Source: Limnohabitans sp. Rim8
Lineage (GTDB): Bacteria > Pseudomonadota > Gammaproteobacteria > Burkholderiales > Burkholderiaceae_C
Assembly (NCBI RefSeq): GCF_945901735.1
Contig: NZ_CAMDLM010000010.1
Span: 1 to 64,000 of the forward strand
DNA length: 64,000 nt
Reading direction: 5' to 3'
Below, one piece after another: positions 15,711-23,919 of the stretch (within the stretch, counting starts at the first letter, position 1; every line of letters begins with the position of its first letter). The notes beneath the pieces are model-generated. The model was not told the origin of the DNA and searched no databases. It saw only the letters and a list, made by a program, of their open reading frames with translations. The position numbers and the translations under genes are program-made.

Positions 15711-17302
15711 ACCCTAAGCCCCTGCCCATTGTGATCGTGGGCGCGGGCCCAATCGGCCTGACCACGGCACTCGGGCTCGCGCACTACGGCGTCGCATGTA
15801 TCGTCTATGAAGACGATTTGAACCTGTCGTCGGACACAAAGGCGGGCACCTTGCTCAGCCGGACGCTCGAAATCTTCCGGCGCTACGGGGTAGCCGACGC
15901 CGTTCTAGCGCAGGCGCTGCGCGTCGATGAGATCGGCGAGATCGACCGCAGAACCCAAAAGTCAACCTTCCCCATTTCGCTCGATGCCCTGTCGGACGAA
16001 ACGCGCTATCCGTTCGTCATCAACCTGCCGCAGCAGGACCTCGAGCCCATCCTCGGCCACGCCATCGACCTGCATCCCCTGATTACTCTCCGCATGGGGC
16101 ACAAACTGATAGACCATACTGACCATGGTGACCACGTGAGCGTGCGGGTGCAGAACTCTGACGGCATCGTCACGCAGGATGCCTCATTCCTGCTGGCGTG
16201 CGACGGCGGACGCAGCACCATCCGGGAGCAGATGGGGGTACCAGTCGAAGGAACGTCCCTACCTGTCAAATATGCGCTCGTCGATCTTGTCGTCGACCTG
16301 GATCTTGAAAATCCGCGCGACTACCCCTACCTCGCCTACTTCGCTGACCCGGTGGAATGGATGATACTGGTAAGGCATCCGCACTGCTGGCGCTTTCTCT
16401 ACCCGATGGCCGAGGGTGCGGATGAGCCGACGGCCGAAGAACTGCGCGACAAGTCGCTCTCTTTCATCGGCAACGTCGCCAACGTGCAGATCCTCAACAA
16501 GGTCACCTACCGTGTCCACCACCGAGTCGCCTCCGAGTGGCATCGCGGCCGCGTGTTCCTGATGGGAGATGCTGCCCACCTGATCACGCCGATGTGGGCG
16601 CTCGGCCTGAACACTGGTGCCCTGGATGCATCCAACCTGCCTTGGCGTCTGTCGTGGTTCCTTCGGGGCTGGGCCACGGCCGATCTACTGGAAGGCTATG
16701 AGCGCGAACAAAAGCCGCTTGCGATCCAAGGCTCGGGCGAGATGGCCGAGGCAGCGCGGCTTTCCATGTCCAAGCGCACAGAGTCCGTGAGCGCCATGAC
16801 CGACAACAACTGGTCCAACGCGTACACCCGCTCCATGCTCGGCGTAAAGCTCGACGTGGCGGGCGCTGGCAACTGGTCCATGGTCACGCGCAGCACGCGC
16901 CCCGCGGTCGCTGTTGGCGACCGGTTGCCCGACTACCTGGTTCACACACCGGACGGACGCCAGCAGCGCATCCACGATCTGTGTGCTGGAAAGTTCATCG
17001 CACTGTATTTCGCCGACGTGCGACGCCGCCCCGCCGTGCCGGCCAACATATCGCCCGCGCTCGACCACTGGGTAGTGTCACGCTTTGATGCGCCATTTGA
17101 CTCGGGCTTGCGAGACCGCAGCCTGCTAGACCCGGGCAACGCCCTTTTCCGGCGCCTGGGCATCGCACCTGGCACCTTGGTGCTGGTGCGTCCTGACGAA
17201 TACATCGCAGCCATCGAGCTCATGGACGACAACGTCTCCGCCCAAGCCCTCTACGAGGCCATCACCGGACTGCCCCCTCCAATGCGAACCGCAACACCAT
17301 GA
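15707..17302 (+). CDS. FAD-dependent aromatic hydroxylase (MhpA/PheA-like group A monooxygenase)
   Basis: This 531-residue flavoprotein monooxygenase hydroxylates a phenolic ring using NAD(P)H and O2. It shows the dinucleotide motif GAGPIG (12-17), the DG motif in ACDGGRST (164-171), the GD motif in VFLMGDAAH (283-291) followed by LGLNTGALDA, and a C-terminal thioredoxin-like domain (about 405-531) as in phenol hydroxylases. It is coupled by ATGA overlaps to the binding protein upstream and the SDR downstream. I infer it makes the catechol-like substrate for the extradiol dioxygenase at 7570. Confidence 0.9.
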   Translation: MNPKPLPIVIVGAGPIGLTTALGLAHYGVACIVYEDDLNLSSDTKAGTLLSRTLEIFRRYGVADAVLAQALRVDEIGEIDRRTQKSTFPISLDALSDETRYPFVINLPQQDLEPILGHAIDLHPLITLRMGHKLIDHTDHGDHVSVRVQNSDGIVTQDASFLLACDGGRSTIREQMGVPVEGTSLPVKYALVDLVVDLDLENPRDYPYLAYFADPVEWMILVRHPHCWRFLYPMAEGADEPTAEELRDKSLSFIGNVANVQILNKVTYRVHHRVASEWHRGRVFLMGDAAHLITPMWALGLNTGALDASNLPWRLSWFLRGWATADLLEGYEREQKPLAIQGSGEMAEAARLSMSKRTESVSAMTDNNWSNAYTRSMLGVKLDVAGAGNWSMVTRSTRPAVAVGDRLPDYLVHTPDGRQQRIHDLCAGKFIALYFADVRRRPAVPANISPALDHWVVSRFDAPFDSGLRDRSLLDPGNALFRRLGIAPGTLVLVRPDEYIAAIELMDDNVSAQALYEAITGLPPPMRTATP

Positions 17303-18027
17303 AAGCCCACTACGATTTCTCCGGCCACACATTGCTCGTCGCCGGCGCGGCATCGGGCATCGGCCACGCGACGGCGCTCGCCTTCTTGGAAGCGGGCGCG
17401 ACGGTGATCGCGGTGGACATCGATGCGGACGGTTTGGCGCGTGTCGCGCATGCCCGGTGGCTGCCGCGTCAGATCGACATTGCGGACTCTGCGGCCGTTC
17501 AGGCACTGGTCGATGAGGTCCTCAGGCTGCAGGGGCGCATCGACGGAGCGGTGCTGACAAGCGCCATCCAGCACCGCAGCCTCATCGAGGAAACGAGCGA
17601 TGAGGCTTGGCAGCGACATCTCGACGTGAATCTGTCGGGCATCTTTTATTTCCTGCGCGCCCTGTTCCCGGCCATGAAGGCGCAAAAATCCGGTTCGATC
17701 GTCGCCTTCACCTCCGGCCTGGCGACCAACGGCTGGCCCGGCGCTGCGGCTTACGCCGCGACCAAGGCGGGGATCACCGGACTCGTCAAGTGCGCAGCGC
17801 TGGAGTTGCGCACGTTCGGCGTGCGTATTAACGCCTTGTCGCCCGGGCTCGTGGCCACGCCGGTGTTCCTGCAATCGGCCACTCCGGAGGAGCTGGCGAT
17901 GTACGAGCGATCGCTTGGCGTTTCACAGCCCGTCGAAGTGGTTCCCACCCTGATGCACCTGATGTCAGATGCCTCCGTGACCATTTCGGGCAACGTGATC
18001 GAGCGTCGCCTGATTCCACGCGCCTAA
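17299..18027 (+). CDS. SDR family oxidoreductase
   Basis: This 242-residue short-chain dehydrogenase has the cofactor motif GAASGIG (16-22), catalytic Ser138, Tyr151 and Lys155 (SGL...YAATK), and the PG motif in LSPGLVATP. The usual NNAG is replaced by TSAIQ. Asp37/Asp39 after the second strand suggests NAD preference. Its ATG overlaps the hydroxylase stop (ATGA). It may oxidise an alcohol or dihydrodiol intermediate of the aromatic pathway. Confidence 0.9.
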   Translation: MKAHYDFSGHTLLVAGAASGIGHATALAFLEAGATVIAVDIDADGLARVAHARWLPRQIDIADSAAVQALVDEVLRLQGRIDGAVLTSAIQHRSLIEETSDEAWQRHLDVNLSGIFYFLRALFPAMKAQKSGSIVAFTSGLATNGWPGAAAYAATKAGITGLVKCAALELRTFGVRINALSPGLVATPVFLQSATPEELAMYERSLGVSQPVEVVPTLMHLMSDASVTISGNVIERRLIPRA

Positions 18028-18061
18028 CCATCAGGAGATAGGGAGATCGCTGCTCGGCTGC

Positions 18062-19639
18062 TCACCACTGGCCGTAGAACACCGCCCCCGCCTTGTGTCG
18101 GTTGGTGCTACGTTCCACCGCCTCGTCGCTCATGGTGGTGCGGTGCTTGCGCCGGGCCATGAAGTCCAGCAAGGTCTCACGCAGACCTTGACGCTGGGCC
18201 TGAGATGTGGCGTCGGTGCCCAGATCCTCGAACTGGTCGGGGTCGGTGCGCAGATCCCACAATTGCTCAGGCAGGTCCAACCAGTTCACGTAGCGGTGCG
18301 TGGCCGAACGCAGAGAGAATGCGCGTGACTGCTGGGGCGAGCGGCCAAGGGCAAGCCGCGCCGCCTTGAAGCTGTAGTCCAGTTCGCTGTAGACGAAGTC
18401 GCGCCAAACTGGCGTCTCACCACGCAACAAGGGCAGCAGGCTGCGCCCCTCCACCCGTTGGCCGGGCACCGGGATACCCAGCGTTTCGAGGATGGTGGGC
18501 ACCACGTCCACACACTCGACGAACCGTTCATCCACCTGCCCACGCGTGGCGTCAGCGGTCGCGCGCGGGTCGGACACGATGAAGGGCACTCGCTGCACGG
18601 TGTCGTAGAAAAGCTCCTTTTCGCCCAGCCAGTGATCGCCCAGGAAGTCGCCGTGGTCAGCACAGAAGATCACAAGGGTGTCGTCTAGGCGGCCCAGGCC
18701 GACCATCTCGTTGAACAGTCGACCCAGGTGATCGTCCAGCTGCTTGATGAGCCCCTGGTAGACCGGACGCACGTGGCGCACCACGTCGTCGCGGGAGAAG
18801 GTCTGGCTTTCCTCATGTTGGCGGTAGGCGGCCACCACCGGGTGCGCACCCTCAAGCTCCGAGGCCCGCTTGACGGTGGGCAGGCAGTGCTCGGCACGGT
18901 ACAGCGCATGGTACGGGGCGGGCGCCATGTAGGGCCAGTGCGGCTTCACGTAGCTCAGGTGCAGCACCCAGGGACGGCTGCCCTGCCGGCGCATGAAGTC
19001 GATGGCCTGATCGGTCATGTAGGCCGTCTCTGAATGGGGTTCCTGCACCCTGGCAGGCAAGTGCACGTTGCGCATGTTCCAGCCGCTGACCACTTGCCCA
19101 GTCTCGTCGATGGCCGAGATGACATAGTCGCCCCAGGGGTTGGCGCTGCCGTAGCCCTGCGCGCGCAACCAGGCGCCGTAGCCTTGCGCGTCACCGGTCT
19201 CATGGTGGCCGTCGTGGCGGTCGATTTCGCGAAACCCACCGCGCTGCAGCAGGTGGCCTAGTTCACACGTACCTTCGATGCCCAGCCGCTTTAACCCGTC
19301 CCAATCGGGCATCACGTGTGTCTTGCCGGCCAGCCACAGGTCGGGGCCCGAGGCAGCATCGCCTTGGGAGGCTGCGTGGGCGCGGATCATCTCACCCAGC
19401 GTCACCTCGCCGATGGACAGCGGCACCCGGTTCCAGGTCGCCCCGTGGCTGATGGGGTAACGGCCGGTGTAGTAGCTCATGCGGCTGGGGCCGCACACGC
19501 CACTGTTGACGTAGGCCTGCGAGAATCGCACCCCGCGCGCGGCCAGCGCATCGAGGTTCGGCGTTTGCAGGTAGGGGTGGCCGGCGCAGGACAGATGGTC
19601 CCAGCGCAGCTGGTCGGCCATGATGAAGAGTACGTTCAC
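18062..19639 (-). CDS. Sulfatase / phosphonate monoester hydrolase-type enzyme
   Basis: This 525-residue member of the alkaline-phosphatase superfamily has the formylglycine signature CGPSR at Cys49-Arg53 within NSGVCGPSRMSYYTGR. Metal-site segments are FIMADQLRWDH (Asp9) and FCADHGDFLGDH. Cys49 must be oxidised to formylglycine; no formylglycine-generating enzyme gene is in the window. There is no signal peptide, so it probably acts in the cytoplasm. It starts with GTG 19639 behind GGAG. It is the only gene behind promoter-cassette copy A, which links it to the regulon of the Crp/Fnr gene. Aryl sulfate, choline sulfate or phosphonate monoesters are all possible substrates. Confidence 0.88.
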   Translation of the reverse strand: MNVLFIMADQLRWDHLSCAGHPYLQTPNLDALAARGVRFSQAYVNSGVCGPSRMSYYTGRYPISHGATWNRVPLSIGEVTLGEMIRAHAASQGDAASGPDLWLAGKTHVMPDWDGLKRLGIEGTCELGHLLQRGGFREIDRHDGHHETGDAQGYGAWLRAQGYGSANPWGDYVISAIDETGQVVSGWNMRNVHLPARVQEPHSETAYMTDQAIDFMRRQGSRPWVLHLSYVKPHWPYMAPAPYHALYRAEHCLPTVKRASELEGAHPVVAAYRQHEESQTFSRDDVVRHVRPVYQGLIKQLDDHLGRLFNEMVGLGRLDDTLVIFCADHGDFLGDHWLGEKELFYDTVQRVPFIVSDPRATADATRGQVDERFVECVDVVPTILETLGIPVPGQRVEGRSLLPLLRGETPVWRDFVYSELDYSFKAARLALGRSPQQSRAFSLRSATHRYVNWLDLPEQLWDLRTDPDQFEDLGTDATSQAQRQGLRETLLDFMARRKHRTTMSDEAVERSTNRHKAGAVFYGQW

Positions 19640-19690
19640 AAAAATGCTCCAGACGGATGTCGCTGTTTCAATTCAGCCATGCGCACCCCC

Positions 19691-19738
19691 TCAAACTCTT
19701 GGGGCGCTGTGGGCAATGCGGTCTGATGGCCATTTCAT
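19691..19738 (-). pseudogene. Aminotransferase 5' remnant
   Basis: ATG 19738 begins MKWPSDRIAHSAPRV and stops at once. The first 13 codons are nearly those of the aminotransferase at 20336 (MKWPSDRIALSAPKS); a single-base deletion in the CCCC run causes the stop. It is the duplicated 5' end left by the inverted copy event. Confidence 0.75.
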
Positions 19739-19785
19739 GGGCGGATACGCCTCTCGGTGAATCTTCTGCGGCAACGATGGCTCAT
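19735..19785 (-). CDS. Leader peptide of cassette A
   Basis: A 16-codon ORF, MSHRCRRRFTERRIRP, runs from ATG 19785 behind CTGAGG to a TGA that overlaps the next ATG by two bases. It is the counterpart of the leaders at 20289 and 24715. The three codon changes from copy B (N/S, R/C, S/R) are all non-synonymous, so selection on the exact peptide is not shown. Confidence 0.4.
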   Translation of the reverse strand: MSHRCRRRFTERRIRP

Positions 19786-19843
19786 GTTGTGTCCTCAGCG
19801 AAGTGAATTAAAAAGATGATGGATTCTTATGTGGCTCTATTCA

Positions 19844-19857
19844 GTTACCTTGGTAAC
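19844..19857. promoter_or_regulatory. Palindromic operator A, GTTACC-TT-GGTAAC
   Basis: This is a perfect inverted repeat with 6-base arms and a 2-base spacer. It is identical in arm sequence to 20217-20230 and one base different from 24643-24656, each at the same distance from a leader ORF. The nearby Crp/Fnr-family protein is the obvious candidate ligand. Confidence 0.7.
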
Positions 19858-19904
19858 AGTTTAGGGATGACCCTAATTCTGAAGCACCCATCATCCAGCG
19901 GCGC

Positions 19905-20100
19905 TGGCATTGGCTTCGCCTTTTTATAAGGTCGCCCTCCCAGTGCCTAGGGAACAGCCGGTCTTCACTCTCAGGCGGATGCACATGGACGCTGAGCCTG
20001 TCGGGAATCTGGCCCCGTCTGTCTTGGCCTTGACTGCGTGGTGTTCGTTTCTTATGTACGTGGCGCAGGCAGGCAACCAAGAGTCCGGACGCTGTAGTTC
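19905..20100 (-). mobile_element. IS30-family transposase remnant
   Basis: Minus-strand codons from 20080 read LRHVHKKRTPRSQGQDRRGQ, then IPD, and after about ten residues PPESEDRLFPRHWEGDLIK. This is the central region of IS30-family transposases (DRRGQIPD...RPPEVEDRxxPGHWEGDLIKG). One frame shift in the AAAAA run near 19923 would continue to GEANASA as in intact members. The DDE catalytic region is incomplete and no terminal repeats were found. The fragment lies exactly between the two inverted cassette copies. Confidence 0.75.
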
Positions 20101-20216
20101 TAGCGGCAAGCTGGCCAATGTCATGCGGTCTTCAGGCTGAAGCCGGCAGTAGTGCGGTGAGGTGGAATGCAACTGCTGAATGACGGGTGCTTTAGAACCA
20201 GGGTAATCCCTAAACT

Positions 20217-20230
20217 GTTACCAAGGTAAC
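20217..20230. promoter_or_regulatory. Palindromic operator B, GTTACC-AA-GGTAAC
   Basis: This perfect 6-2-6 palindrome sits 59 bases before the leader ATG of the aminotransferase operon, in a block shared by all three cassettes (GGGT-ATCCCTAAA before it, CTGAAT after it). Confidence 0.7.
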
Positions 20231-20288
20231 TGAATAGACCCACACAAAAATTCATCATCTTGATTGTTAAATTCACAAGGTTCACGAC

Positions 20289-20339
20289 ATGAACCATCGT
20301 CGCCGCAGAAGATTCACCGAGAGGAGTATCCGCCCATGA
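20289..20339 (+). CDS. Arginine-rich leader peptide of the aminotransferase operon
   Basis: A 16-codon ORF, MNHRRRRRFTERSIRP, begins at ATG 20289 behind AAGG. Its TGA (20337-20339) overlaps the aminotransferase ATG (20336-20338), so translation of the two is likely coupled. Five consecutive arginine codons are striking. The GAGAGGAG ribosome-binding site of the aminotransferase lies inside this ORF. No terminator/antiterminator pair is evident, so attenuation is only a possibility. Confidence 0.45.
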   Translation: MNHRRRRRFTERSIRP

Positions 20340-21499
20340 AATGGCCATCTGACCGCATTGCCCTCAGCGCTCCCAAGAGTTTCGGGATGTACGAAAAGTC
20401 GGTGCGTTTGTACCCGCAGTGTGCCAGCATGATTCACCTCGAGGTCGGACGACCGGATTTCGACACGCCCGCGCATATCAAACAGGCCACCAAGGACGCG
20501 CTGGACGCAGGCCGGGTGCATTATGGTGAATTCGCAGGGGAAACCGATCTGCGGGAAGTGATCGCCCAGCGCATGAACCAGGTCAACCAGATCCCAGTGA
20601 CCGCCCAAGAAGTCCTGGTCACCAATGGCCTGACCCATGCCTCCTTTGCCGTCATGCTTGCAGCCATCGATCCGGGTGATGAGGTGATCTTGCTGGAACC
20701 CTATTATCCGCAGGTCATCAACAAGATCCAACTCGCTGGCGGTGTGGTGGTGACTGTACCGCTCAACGCTGCTGGTGGGTTCAGCATCGATGTGCAGGCC
20801 CTCGAAGCCGCGATCACGCCCCGTACCCGCATGATTTGCTTGGTCAATCCAAACAACCCCACGGGCCGCGTCTACAGCCGAGCGGAGCTTGAAGGGCTGG
20901 CACGGGTCGCGATCCAGCATGATTTGCTGGTGTGCTCCGACGAGGTCTACGAGCGCATCGTGTTCGATGGTGCTCAGCACATCAGCATCGCCTCGCTGCC
21001 GGGCATGGCTGAACGTACGTTCAGCCTGTTCGCCTTCACCAAGGCCTACGCGATGGACGGCTGGCGTATGGGGTGGGTCGTGGCGGCGCCGCGTTTCATG
21101 CCCGCCCTCATGAAGATCACCATGAACGATGTCTCCCACGTCAACACTTTCATTCAAGCCGGCGGGGTGGCTGCCTTGATGGGCGACCAGGCTCCCGTGC
21201 AAGCCATGGTCGATGAGGATCGGCGTCGCCGTGACATGGTGTGCCAACAACTCAACGCCATGCCGGGTGTGCGCTGCACAGTGCCCACCAGCACCATCTA
21301 CGCCTGGGCCGATATCCGTGGCACCGGCCACACCAGCCAAGCGCTGGCCGACTTGCTTCTGGAGCGAGTGCAGGTGGTGGTGGAGTCAGGAGCCTTCTAC
21401 GGTCCGGCCGGTGAAGGCTATATTCGCATTTGCTTTGGCGGGGAAAGCTATGAACGGCTGCATGAAGCGATGCAGCGCATGGCCACCGTGATCACCTGA
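20336..21499 (+). CDS. PLP-dependent aminotransferase, class I/II
   Basis: This 387-residue fold-type I aminotransferase starts at ATG 20336 with a strong GAGAGGAG site; in-frame codons upstream belong to the leader region. Visible are the GRPDFDTPAHI entry segment, NPNNPTGR (substrate/PLP), SDEVYERIVFDG and the Schiff-base lysine in FAFTKAYAMDGWRMGW (Lys236). The C-terminal arginine that binds the substrate carboxylate lies in YIRICFGG. It is similar to aspartate/aromatic aminotransferases of subgroup I. It is first in an operon with the PrnB-like gene, suggesting an amino acid or 2-oxo acid relationship with that enzyme. Confidence 0.92.
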   Translation: MKWPSDRIALSAPKSFGMYEKSVRLYPQCASMIHLEVGRPDFDTPAHIKQATKDALDAGRVHYGEFAGETDLREVIAQRMNQVNQIPVTAQEVLVTNGLTHASFAVMLAAIDPGDEVILLEPYYPQVINKIQLAGGVVVTVPLNAAGGFSIDVQALEAAITPRTRMICLVNPNNPTGRVYSRAELEGLARVAIQHDLLVCSDEVYERIVFDGAQHISIASLPGMAERTFSLFAFTKAYAMDGWRMGWVVAAPRFMPALMKITMNDVSHVNTFIQAGGVAALMGDQAPVQAMVDEDRRRRDMVCQQLNAMPGVRCTVPTSTIYAWADIRGTGHTSQALADLLLERVQVVVESGAFYGPAGEGYIRICFGGESYERLHEAMQRMATVIT

Positions 21500-21531
21500 A
21501 GAAACTGCCCCCAACCGCTGAGGAGCTCTTT

Positions 21532-22713
21532 ATGCCAATTGACCCGATCGAGCAATTTGACGGATGGATACGTCACCGCTTCAAAGACCTCAACACCCAG
21601 TTGGAGGAGCGCTACTTTGGGCAGGACGATCCCGCTGACGTCATGCGTCCTGAACACGTGGAGCAACAGATGTTGCATGACGAGGGACTGGGCCACATTC
21701 AAGCGATTCTGACGGCAGCAACATTGCCCAGCGATGAAGCCGCTGCCTACGATTTGCTGGGCAATGTCGGTCTGTACATGGCGGCCTTGCGACGCCACGA
21801 ACTGAGCAATCCCGACCGAGAGCAGCGTTCACCCTTTGCCCAGGCCAGCGCTTTGGCCATGCAACTGGCCGCCGGGCTGGGAGTGGCTCCTAGGTTCGCA
21901 ACCCCGCACGTGAATCTGCGCAATCTGGCACACGGCGGTGCACACAAGAGCTTTACCTGGCTGCACGACGAGTCCGTCTTCATCATCAACAACTGCTTTT
22001 CCATCCTAGGGTACATCCGGGCTGCGGATGTGCTGCGCCGGGTCTTGCCTTTGGGGGTGACGCACCCGGTCACACCCAAGCTGTTGGCCGATGCCACGGC
22101 GGCACTTGATGAAGTGTCTCACTACACCGAGGTGCTGAACCAGACGCTCGATGTGCGTCGGTTCTTCTACAACGTGCGACCCTACTTTAAGACGTACAAG
22201 GTCGGGCGCACCGACTACCGTGGTGCGAATGCCGGTGACTTTTCCGCCATCAATGAAATCGACCTCATCCTGGGCCTGTGCCGCATAACCGACGCCGCCT
22301 ACAGCGCGCAGATGCTGGAAAAAATGCCTTTTATGACCTCGGAAGATCAACGCGGCTTGCAAAGCTGCGCACGACAGACCAGTTTGATGGACCGTTGGCT
22401 GGAAGCCTTGCCGCGCGGCCCCTTGGACGAGTCCAGTCGTCTGGCTTTGCAGAGCTTCCTGGCGGTGTGTGAGGCGCATGGCCGAGCGGCCGTGCTGCAC
22501 CACCACGTGCTGGTCACCCGTTTCATCGAGGAACCGGCAACCCAAGTAGATATCCGACACCTCAAGCAAATCACCGCCAGCGGGCCCCCTTTAGAGGTTC
22601 TGTTGCACAGCCTAAAGTCGCTTACCGACAAGCGTGCCGGGGTGCAACGTGACGACATTGAAACCCGCTATTACGACTTGCAATGCTTGCGCCGGGCCTG
22701 TCAGGCGACTTGA
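21532..22713 (+). CDS. PrnB-like (DUF1864) protein of the heme-dependent IDO/TDO superfamily
   Basis: This 393-residue protein resembles PrnB (monodechloroaminopyrrolnitrin synthase) and related DUF1864 proteins. HKSFTWLHDESVFIINN (138-154) corresponds to the SYTGLPDEAHL region, and RRFFYNVRPYFKTYKVGRTDY (209-229) to the FYDELRPFYEPIRVGGQSY region. A histidine that could be the proximal heme ligand is His316 (CEAHGRAAVLHH). PrnB and MarE, both in this family, act on tryptophan-derived substrates with heme. It lies 32 bases after an aminotransferase. An indolic or aromatic amino-acid-like substrate is inferred. The match is remembered, not searched. Confidence 0.6.
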   Translation: MPIDPIEQFDGWIRHRFKDLNTQLEERYFGQDDPADVMRPEHVEQQMLHDEGLGHIQAILTAATLPSDEAAAYDLLGNVGLYMAALRRHELSNPDREQRSPFAQASALAMQLAAGLGVAPRFATPHVNLRNLAHGGAHKSFTWLHDESVFIINNCFSILGYIRAADVLRRVLPLGVTHPVTPKLLADATAALDEVSHYTEVLNQTLDVRRFFYNVRPYFKTYKVGRTDYRGANAGDFSAINEIDLILGLCRITDAAYSAQMLEKMPFMTSEDQRGLQSCARQTSLMDRWLEALPRGPLDESSRLALQSFLAVCEAHGRAAVLHHHVLVTRFIEEPATQVDIRHLKQITASGPPLEVLLHSLKSLTDKRAGVQRDDIETRYYDLQCLRRACQAT

Positions 22714-22751
22714 GGTGAATAGATCTGCCTTTTTTTAATTGAGGAATTCAA

Positions 22752-23725
22752 ATGTTCAAGATCTCAATGGCATGCCGTGTATTGTTGGTTGGGCTTAGTT
22801 TGGCTGCTCAGGTCATGGCAACGCAGGCTCAACCCTTGTACGATGGAACCCTTCGCATCGTGGTGGGCTTTCAAGCTGGGGGCTCGTTAGACCGCATGGC
22901 GCGCATCGTGGCTGATAAGCTCAAAGACAAGCTGGGCGTACCTGTGATTGTTGGAAACAAGCTGGGCGCAGGCAGCCGGATCGCCGCCCTAGCGGTGAAG
23001 AACGCGCCGACAGGACAAAACGTGCTCATATTGGCCAACCCGGCCGGTATGGTGATCGGTCCGCTGCTCTACAAGGACGCCGGTTACGATCCGATAACTG
23101 ACTTCACGGCAGTGTCCACCGTGAACCTTTTTGATATGGCCCTGGCCGTGTCCACCGCGGTGCCGGTGCGAGAACTCTCCCAGTTGATGGCCTGGGTTCA
23201 AGCAAACCCGCAGAAAGCCAACTTCGGTGTACCTGCTCCGGGCAGTCTGCCTTACTTCTTTGCGCTGATGTTGGGTGAGGCTGCCAAGATTCAGCCGCTG
23301 GTGGTCCCCTGCAACGGCTCAGCCCCCCTGCTAAACGACCTGCTTGGTGGGCAGATTCCCTTGGCGCTGGACTCCCCGGACAGCGTAGAGCCGTATCACC
23401 GCGCTGGCAAATTGCGTATCTTGGCCGTTTCAAGTGCCAAGCGCTTATCCTTCCTTCCCGATGTGCCCACGTTTCAGGAACTGGGTTGAACATCGTGGCC
23501 ACCGCGTGGAATGCGTTTTTCGCCCCCAAGTCCATGCCCCTGGGCAAAGTTGACCGTATTTCCAACGCCATTCAGGAAGTAATGAAAGATCCTGACACGC
23601 AAAAGCGTTTCACCGATGCCAATCTGGTGCCCGTGGTCAGCAACCGTGCACAGACCGAGGCCATGGTCCAGGCCTTTCGTGAGCAATGGACTCCGGTGAT
23701 CCAGAATTCCGGCTACAAACCCTGA
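22752..23725 (+). pseudogene. Bug-family solute receptor with one frameshift
   Basis: The gene starts at ATG 22752 with a signal peptide (MFKISMACRVLLVGLSLAAQVMATQAQ) and shows LRIVVGFQAGGSLDRMARIVADKL and PVIVGNKLGAGSRIAALAVK. The frame stops at 23489 after LPDVPTFQELG. The missing C-terminal third continues in another frame from 23488 (NIVATAWNAFFAPKSMPL to 23725). One T is missing at GGTTGAAC; restoring GGTTTGAAC gives a full-length receptor of about 324 residues. It is either a recent pseudogene or a sequencing error. It is third in the aminotransferase operon. Confidence 0.8.
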
Positions 23726-23919
23726 CGGCTGCTGCGCGGCCGCAGAGCCAGTACTTGACCACCACCCTCGGGCGCCTGATGGAGAAGCGGACGGGCTAAT
23801 TCGGGTTGTGTCGCTGTAAGACTAAACGACAATTCGGCCTTTGCATGATTTCCGAAAAATTTTGCTCACAGCACCTTGAGCCTTCTGGGTTCAAGCACTG
23901 AATAAGCGAAATGATTGTT
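23726..23919. other. Intergenic stretch between convergent Bug and Crp/Fnr genes
   Basis: I see no gene or convincing terminator in these 194 bases. A weak GC-rich stretch follows the Bug stop. Confidence 0.5.

Larger units (their letters stand above)
19690..19898 (-). repeat. Promoter/leader cassette copy A (inverted relative to copy B)
   Basis: Read on the minus strand, this segment is closely similar to 20172-20385 and, over its upstream half, to 24604-24735. It contains in order the first codons of a Crp/Fnr-like gene pointing right (from ATG 19867: MTLILKHPSSS), the GTTACC-TT-GGTAAC operator, the promoter region, a 16-codon leader ORF, and the first codons of the aminotransferase (19738-19691), which end in TGA after a one-base deletion. 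The sulfatase gene begins about 50 bases later, so the cassette now drives it. Confidence 0.8.
20172..20385 (+). repeat. Promoter/leader cassette copy B
   Basis: This plus-strand copy of the cassette is inverted relative to copy A and similar throughout. The left end holds a Crp/Fnr 5' remnant on the minus strand (ITLVLKHPSFSS; the ATG is ATT here). Then come the operator, the promoter stretch, the leader ORF and the intact start of the aminotransferase gene. Together copies A and B flank the IS30 remnant as an imperfect inverted repeat of about 200 bases. Confidence 0.8.

Noticed and set aside
20289-20339. Leader ORF as a proven arginine attenuator
   Set aside because: No terminator/antiterminator pair could be drawn between leader and gene, and the downstream genes are not arginine biosynthesis; kept only as a hypothesis.
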